DNA from: GCA-002840015 sp033765245
GTDB taxonomy: Bacteria; Pseudomonadota; Gammaproteobacteria; Xanthomonadales; Xanthomonadaceae
DNA length: 27,154 bases
Direction of reading: 5' to 3'
Assembly: GCA_033765245.1 (NCBI GenBank)
Contig: JANRIF010000011.1
Location: 1-27,154 of the forward strand
Under the pieces are notes generated by a model that saw nothing but the letters and a program-made list of their open reading frames with translations, was not told where the DNA came from and did not search any database. Of the stretch, positions 23,606-27,154 are shown piece by piece (position 1 is the first letter of the stretch; the number at the start of each line of letters is the position of its first letter). Made by a program: the position numbers and the translations under genes.

Positions 23606-23640
23606 GCCCTTGTAGGAGGCCGCTTGCGGCCGATCGATGC
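23606..23640. repeat. TGTAGGAG-type REP hairpin
   Basis: GGCCGC (23618-23623) and GCGGCC (23626-23631) form a 6-bp stem around TT, preceded by CCCTTGTAGGAG. This is the layout of the GTAGGAG-type REP sequences familiar from pseudomonads and xanthomonads. It lies just past the end of the DUF979 gene and may serve as its transcript end. Confidence 0.6.
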
Positions 23641-23671
23641 ATGCCGCGCTTGCGATGTCGCGTCGCGGCAA

Positions 23672-24625
23672 TCAGCGAAACACCAGCCAGTACATCAGCG
23701 CGACGTTGCACGCGAGCAGCGGCAGCGCGGTGCCGACCTGGGCACGGATCACGCCGTGCGGGTCGGGCAGTTCCAGCAAGGCCGCAGGCACGAGGTTGTA
23801 GTTGGCTGCCATCGGCGTGAGCAGCGTGCCGCAGTAGCCCGACAACATGCCGATCGCCGCCATCGCGGCTGGATCGGCACCGTGGCCCTGCACCAGCAGC
23901 GGTAGCCCGATGCCGGCGGTGATCACCGGGAACGCCGCGAAGGCATTGCCCATCACCACCGTGAAGGCGGCCATGCCCAGCGCATACGCCAGCACCACCG
24001 CCAGCCGGCTCTCGACCGGGATCGCGGCACGCACCAGCACCGCCAGCGCGTCGCCTACGCCCGCGGCCGCGAACACGCTGCCCAGCGTCGCCAACAGCAA
24101 CGGCAGCAACGCCGCCCAGCCGATGGCGTCGACCAGCCGCCGCGATTGTTCGACCGCCGCGCCCGGCGTGCGCCGCGTGAGCGCGCACGCGGCGCCCAAC
24201 GCCACCGCACAGGCAATGCCCAGCGCGACCAGACTGGTCTGCTCGCGCCCCAACACGCGCACGCCGCCGATCAGCGCATCCTTGAACACGACCGCCCCCA
24301 ACACCGTCACCAGCGGAATCAGCAGCGCGGGCACGAACAGGCGGTGGCTGAGGCGCTGGGCATCGTCCTGCTGGCGCGCGTCATCTGCATCGGGCACCTG
24401 GCCACGACCCAGGCCGCCGAACCCCGCCAGCAGTGCCAGCGCCAGCACCACCATGCCCATCAGCGCCGGTGGCAGGCGCTCGCCGGCGGAAAATCCCAGC
24501 GCCAGCAATGCCCAAAACGTGCCGTTGCGCCAGCGCCTGGGGTTGCTTCGATCGCATGCGCCGCGCCACCCCAACACACCGAAATACAGGCCGCACAGGC
24601 CATACACCCAGGCCAGTGTGATCAT
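23672..24625 (-). CDS. DUF979 family membrane protein
   Basis: This 317-residue polytopic inner-membrane protein has about nine hydrophobic segments, with motifs such as YGLCGLYFGVLGW at the start and GYCGTLLTPMAANYNLVPAALLEL near the end that mark the DUF979 family. DUF969 and DUF979 proteins are nearly always encoded together with 5-oxoprolinase or pyrrolidone-carboxyl peptidase genes and are thought to be a transporter for 5-oxoproline-type compounds; this is not proven to my knowledge. The frame is open to 24778, but the ATG at 24625 overlaps the DUF969 stop by 4 bp and begins a natural membrane segment. It is the last gene of the pxpA operon. Confidence 0.9.
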   Translation of the reverse strand: MITLAWVYGLCGLYFGVLGWRGACDRSNPRRWRNGTFWALLALGFSAGERLPPALMGMVVLALALLAGFGGLGRGQVPDADDARQQDDAQRLSHRLFVPALLIPLVTVLGAVVFKDALIGGVRVLGREQTSLVALGIACAVALGAACALTRRTPGAAVEQSRRLVDAIGWAALLPLLLATLGSVFAAAGVGDALAVLVRAAIPVESRLAVVLAYALGMAAFTVVMGNAFAAFPVITAGIGLPLLVQGHGADPAAMAAIGMLSGYCGTLLTPMAANYNLVPAALLELPDPHGVIRAQVGTALPLLACNVALMYWLVFR

Positions 24626-25359
24626 GCGTTGGGTCCGCTGCGTGCGGTGGCGTGGTCGATGCTCGCAGCGGCTGCCGCACGGCGTAGCGTTTCGCTGTCG
24701 CGCGCCAGTCGGCGATCCAGCGCCAACATCCGTGTGGCATGGATCGCAAAGGCGCACAACGCAGTGGGGATGCCCCACAACGCGATCGTCAGCGGCTCCA
24801 GCGGGTAGCCGTGTTCGGCGAGGAACGCCTGCATCAACAACACGCCGCCGAAGGCGAGGAAGATGTCTTCGCCGAAGAACATCCCGACGTTATCGGTGGC
24901 CGCGGCTGCCGCACGCAGGCGTTGTCGCTGCTCGTTGCCGAGCGCGCCGTGCCGCACCTGCGCCAGCCCTTCCGCCATGGGCGCCAGCAGCGGCCGCACC
25001 GTCTGCGCATGGCCCGCCAGACTGTTCAGGCCCAATGCCGAGGTGAGCTGACGCAGCGCCAGATACATCACCAGCAGACGCCCGGCACTGGCGCCCCGCA
25101 GGCGCGCAACGGTGCGCTGGGCATGTTGCCGCAGGCCGTGACGTTCGAGCAGAGCGATCACCGGCAACGTGAGCAGGAACAGCAGCAGGAAGCGATTCTT
25201 CACGAACGCGCCGCCCAGCAGTTCCAGCACCGCCAGCGGACTCATGCCGGCCAGCAGGCCGGTGACCACGCCGGCGCTGACTACCACCAGCACCGGATTG
25301 CGGCGCAGCGCGAAACCGGCGATCACCCACGCCACGCCCAGCAGCGGCCAGTAACTCAT
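24622..25359 (-). CDS. DUF969 family membrane protein
   Basis: The 245-residue product has several hydrophobic helices (about 4-40, 47-70, 95-115, 165-195) and family motifs FVKNRFLLLFLLTLPVIALLERHGL and ATDNVGMFFGEDIFLAFGG. It pairs with DUF979 as a putative two-component permease. Its ATG at 25359 overlaps the stop of pxpA, and its stop overlaps the DUF979 start, so all three are translationally coupled. The longer upstream frame to 26034 is antisense-like and lacks membrane character, so the start at 25359 is clear. Confidence 0.9.
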   Translation of the reverse strand: MSYWPLLGVAWVIAGFALRRNPVLVVVSAGVVTGLLAGMSPLAVLELLGGAFVKNRFLLLFLLTLPVIALLERHGLRQHAQRTVARLRGASAGRLLVMYLALRQLTSALGLNSLAGHAQTVRPLLAPMAEGLAQVRHGALGNEQRQRLRAAAAATDNVGMFFGEDIFLAFGGVLLMQAFLAEHGYPLEPLTIALWGIPTALCAFAIHATRMLALDRRLARDSETLRRAAAAASIDHATARSGPNA

Positions 25360-26096
25360 GCAGGCGCCCGCACCCGCATGCCGGCGGCTTCGATCGCCTG
25401 CCGCAGCGCCTGCGCAAAGCCGGCGGCATCGGCACGATCGCCGTGCAGGCACACGGTATCGACGCGCAGCGCTACGCAACGGCCGTCGGCGGCGGTGACG
25501 CTGCCGGATTCCAGCAGTTGCCGCACCTGCGCGATAGCCTCGTCCAGATGCTCGATCACCGCGCCAGGCGCATCGCGCGGCAACAGTTTTCCGTCGCTGG
25601 CGTAGCGGCGCTCGGCGAATACCTCGTGCGCCACCGCCAACCCGGCCTGCTGCGCGAGCGCGCACAGCACCGAGCCGGACAGGCCGTACACGATCAAACC
25701 GGAATCGTGTGCCCGTATCGCATCGACGATGGCGCGCGCCACCGCCGGATCGCGCGCCGCCTGGTTGTACAGCGCGCCGTGCGGTTTGACGTGGTGCAGG
25801 CGTACTGCGCAGGTGCCGGCGATCTGCGCGAGTGTGTCGAGTTGCCGCAGCACCAGTCCGGCGACGTCGCCCGGCTCCAGCGCGTGCTCGCGCCGGCCGA
25901 AATGCGCGCGGTCGGAATAGCCCGGATGCGCGCCCACGGCTACCCCGGCGTCGCGGCACAGCAGCAGCGTGCGGCGCATGGTGTCGGTATCGCCGGCGTG
26001 GGCGCCGCAGGCGACGTTGGCGGAACTGATCCACGGGATCAACGCGGCATCGTCGAAGCCTTCGCCCAGGTCCGCATTGAAGTCGATGCCACGCAT
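25356..26096 (-). CDS. pxpA: 5-oxoprolinase subunit A (LamB/YcsF family)
   Basis: PxpA works with PxpB and PxpC in the ATP-dependent opening of 5-oxoproline to glutamate. The 246 residues match the family length (about 244) and motifs: FNADLGEGFDD at 6-16, SSANVACGAHAGD at 24-36, VGAHPGYSDRAHFGRR at 54-69, VKPHGALYN, EVFAERRYASDGKLL and VCLHGD. It begins the operon with DUF969 and DUF979. The frame is open to 26828; the ATG at 26096 starts exactly at the conserved N-terminus. pxpB and pxpC, usually next to pxpA, are not in this window on either side of the operon. Confidence 0.95.
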   Translation of the reverse strand: MRGIDFNADLGEGFDDAALIPWISSANVACGAHAGDTDTMRRTLLLCRDAGVAVGAHPGYSDRAHFGRREHALEPGDVAGLVLRQLDTLAQIAGTCAVRLHHVKPHGALYNQAARDPAVARAIVDAIRAHDSGLIVYGLSGSVLCALAQQAGLAVAHEVFAERRYASDGKLLPRDAPGAVIEHLDEAIAQVRQLLESGSVTAADGRCVALRVDTVCLHGDRADAAGFAQALRQAIEAAGMRVRAPA

Positions 26097-26182
26097 GGCG
26101 CGATGGTAGCGCGACTCGGTGCAGTCGGCATGCACGTCGGACGATTCACGTGTGCAGTGGCGATGATGCTGGGTTTGTGGGT

Positions 26183-26199
26183 ACATTGCCGGGCAATGT
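26183..26199. promoter_or_regulatory. 17-bp perfect palindrome between divergent genes
   Basis: ACATTGCC-G-GGCAATGT spans 26183-26199, with eight-base arms around one base. It lies 26 bp before the ATG at 26226 and 87 bp from the divergent pxpA start. Its symmetry suggests an operator. It could also be a 5' hairpin of the mRNA. Confidence 0.5.
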
Positions 26200-26225
26200 C
26201 TTGGCCACCGCACGGGAGAATGACC

Positions 26226-26807
26226 ATGGATTGGCGCGCACTGCTGGTATTGGTGGCGGGTTTGTCGGTTGGTGTGGCGAGGGCGCAGGCCCTCCCGGAC
26301 GAATCCGGCGAGGACGATTCGGCGCCGGCGCCGCAGATCGAGCGCTTGCCGGGCGATATGACACTGACAGGGTTGTTCGAGCTGGTGCGCCGGATCGATC
26401 CGCAGGCACAGGTGCAGGGCAATGCTGCGCAGTTCACCGTCAACGATCGTGGTCTGGTGCTGGTGGGCGACGAGCGCGCCGGGCGCATGCGCATCATGTC
26501 GCCGATCGCGCGCGCCGATGCGCTCGACGAGGAGATTTTGCAGCGCATGTTGCAGGCAAACTTCGATGCGGTGCTGGACGCGCGTTATGCGATCGCCAAC
26601 GGCATCGTGTGGAGCGTGTTCATCCATCCGTTGCCGCCGATGGACGAAGCGCAATTCGCCAACGCCGTGAGTCAGGTGTTCGTGGCGGCATCGACGTTTG
26701 GCAGCGCCTACACGTCGGGGGCATTGATCTACGGCGGTGGCGATACCAACGAGGAGCATCGCAAGGTGCTGGAGGCGTTGAAACGGCGCCTCGAACCGCA
26801 GATCTGA
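26226..26807 (+). CDS. Exported YbjN/CesT-like protein, function unknown
   Basis: The 193-residue product has a signal peptide (MDWRALLVLVAGLSVGVARAQA), an acidic linker and a compact alpha/beta domain. Segments FTVNDRGLVLVGDERAGRMRIMSPI, LQRMLQANFDAVLDARYAIANGIVWSVFIHPL and FANAVSQVFVAASTFGSAYTSG recall the type III chaperone (CesT/YbjN) fold. That fold is normally cytoplasmic, so an exported version is notable. GGGAGA (26214-26219) is correctly spaced for the ATG at 26226 and too close to the ATG at 26220, which sets the start. Role unknown. Confidence 0.8.
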   Translation: MDWRALLVLVAGLSVGVARAQALPDESGEDDSAPAPQIERLPGDMTLTGLFELVRRIDPQAQVQGNAAQFTVNDRGLVLVGDERAGRMRIMSPIARADALDEEILQRMLQANFDAVLDARYAIANGIVWSVFIHPLPPMDEAQFANAVSQVFVAASTFGSAYTSGALIYGGGDTNEEHRKVLEALKRRLEPQI

Positions 26808-26865
26808 GCGACGTCGCTGCGGCCGCATCCGCGTGTCGCACCGGTCGCGCGCCGCTGGCCGCCGT

Positions 26866-26871
26866 TATACT
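26866..26871 (+). promoter_or_regulatory. -10 candidate of the yjdM-like gene
   Basis: TATACT at 26866-26871 lies 32 bp before the GTG at 26904 and is the best -10 match in this short gap. No clear -35 is seen at the usual distance. Confidence 0.4.
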
Positions 26872-26903
26872 TTGCCTCCCATTCTTTCCAACCGGACCCC
26901 ACC

Positions 26904-27154
26904 GTGCCCACGATCCCTGCTTGCCCGCAATGCGCCATGGAAAACACCTACCCCGACGGCGACAACTTCGTTTGCGCCGACTGCGGTCACGAATGGCCCG
27001 CCGCGGGTTCGACGGATGCGGGTGACGACGGACTGGTGGTGAAGGACGCCAACGGCAACCTGCTGCAGGACGGCGATTCGGTGGTGCTGATCAAGGACCT
27101 GAAGGTGAAGGGCGGCGCCACCCTGAAGATGGGTGCCAAGGCCAAGAACATCCG
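26904..27154 (+). CDS. yjdM: YjdM/PhnA zinc-ribbon protein, 3' end beyond window
   Basis: A GTG at 26904 opens a frame that runs off the window. The 83 visible codons give an N-terminal zinc ribbon (CPQC at about 7-10 and CADC at about 24-27), then the PhnA C-terminal domain LVVKDANGNLLQDGDSVVLIKDLKVKG, a very close fit to the small YjdM (formerly PhnA) family of about 110 residues. About 30 residues are missing at the edge. YjdM is cytoplasmic and its role is not phosphonate hydrolysis despite the old name. GTG is chosen because no ATG exists upstream of the conserved zinc ribbon and the homologues start here. Confidence 0.92.
   Translation, partial: MPTIPACPQCAMENTYPDGDNFVCADCGHEWPAAGSTDAGDDGLVVKDANGNLLQDGDSVVLIKDLKVKGGATLKMGAKAKNI

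Overview
The window reads as an ordinary chromosomal stretch of a GC-rich gammaproteobacterium, most likely order Lysobacterales/Xanthomonadales. This rests on gene content and protein style (a Bpt-type leucyl/arginyl-tRNA-protein transferase, PurT, an SPFH plus Arc-type repressor pair, a large TonB-dependent receptor, many intergenic repeat elements). It is a judgement from recognised families, not a database search. No rRNA, tRNA, CRISPR array, prophage or insertion sequence was seen.

Layout. (1) 1-5853, plus strand: the tail of an unidentified gene, then a tight Gld-like ABC export operon (ATPase, permease, GldG-like auxiliary protein, DUF4340 protein) followed by a DUF423 membrane protein and an AlkA-type DNA glycosylase. 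(2) 5872-8365, minus strand: an SPFH/Band-7 membrane protein with a small ribbon-helix-helix protein, and a membrane PH-like protein overlapping an M15 zinc peptidase. Two 11-bp direct repeats overlap the SPFH promoter. (3) 8366-8943: a long non-coding gap holding 51-bp tandem repeats with internal hairpins, enclosed by a 15-bp inverted repeat. (4) 8944-11193: an exported beta-propeller-like protein (minus) divergent from purT (plus). (5) 11320-15103, minus strand: a probable five-gene unit with a four-cysteine small protein, a lipoprotein EEP-family enzyme, Bpt, a second exported EEP enzyme and an AhpD-like protein. (6) 15213-18833: a stress cluster with a two-CBS-domain protein, host-attachment/BaeRF-like protein, Hsp20, dodecin, a phosphoribosyltransferase and a single-domain globin. 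(7) 19069-23295: a COG2509-type FAD dehydrogenase (minus) divergent from a TonB-dependent receptor (plus). (8) 23672-26096, minus strand: pxpA with DUF969 and DUF979 membrane proteins, all stop/start overlapped. (9) 26226-27154: an exported YbjN/CesT-like protein and the start of a YjdM/PhnA zinc-ribbon protein.

The strongest new signal is in region 6. Three separate promoters there (CBS gene, hsp20, phosphoribosyltransferase) each carry an FNR/ANR/DNR-type palindrome of the form TTGAC-N4-RTCAA or its complement. In all three the palindrome centre lies 28.5 bp from the first base of a plausible -10 hexamer, the geometry of a class II FNR-activated promoter. This suggests a small oxygen- or nitric-oxide-controlled persistence regulon, reminiscent of the low-oxygen-activated locus described in Burkholderia. 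It also revises the start codon of the phosphoribosyltransferase.
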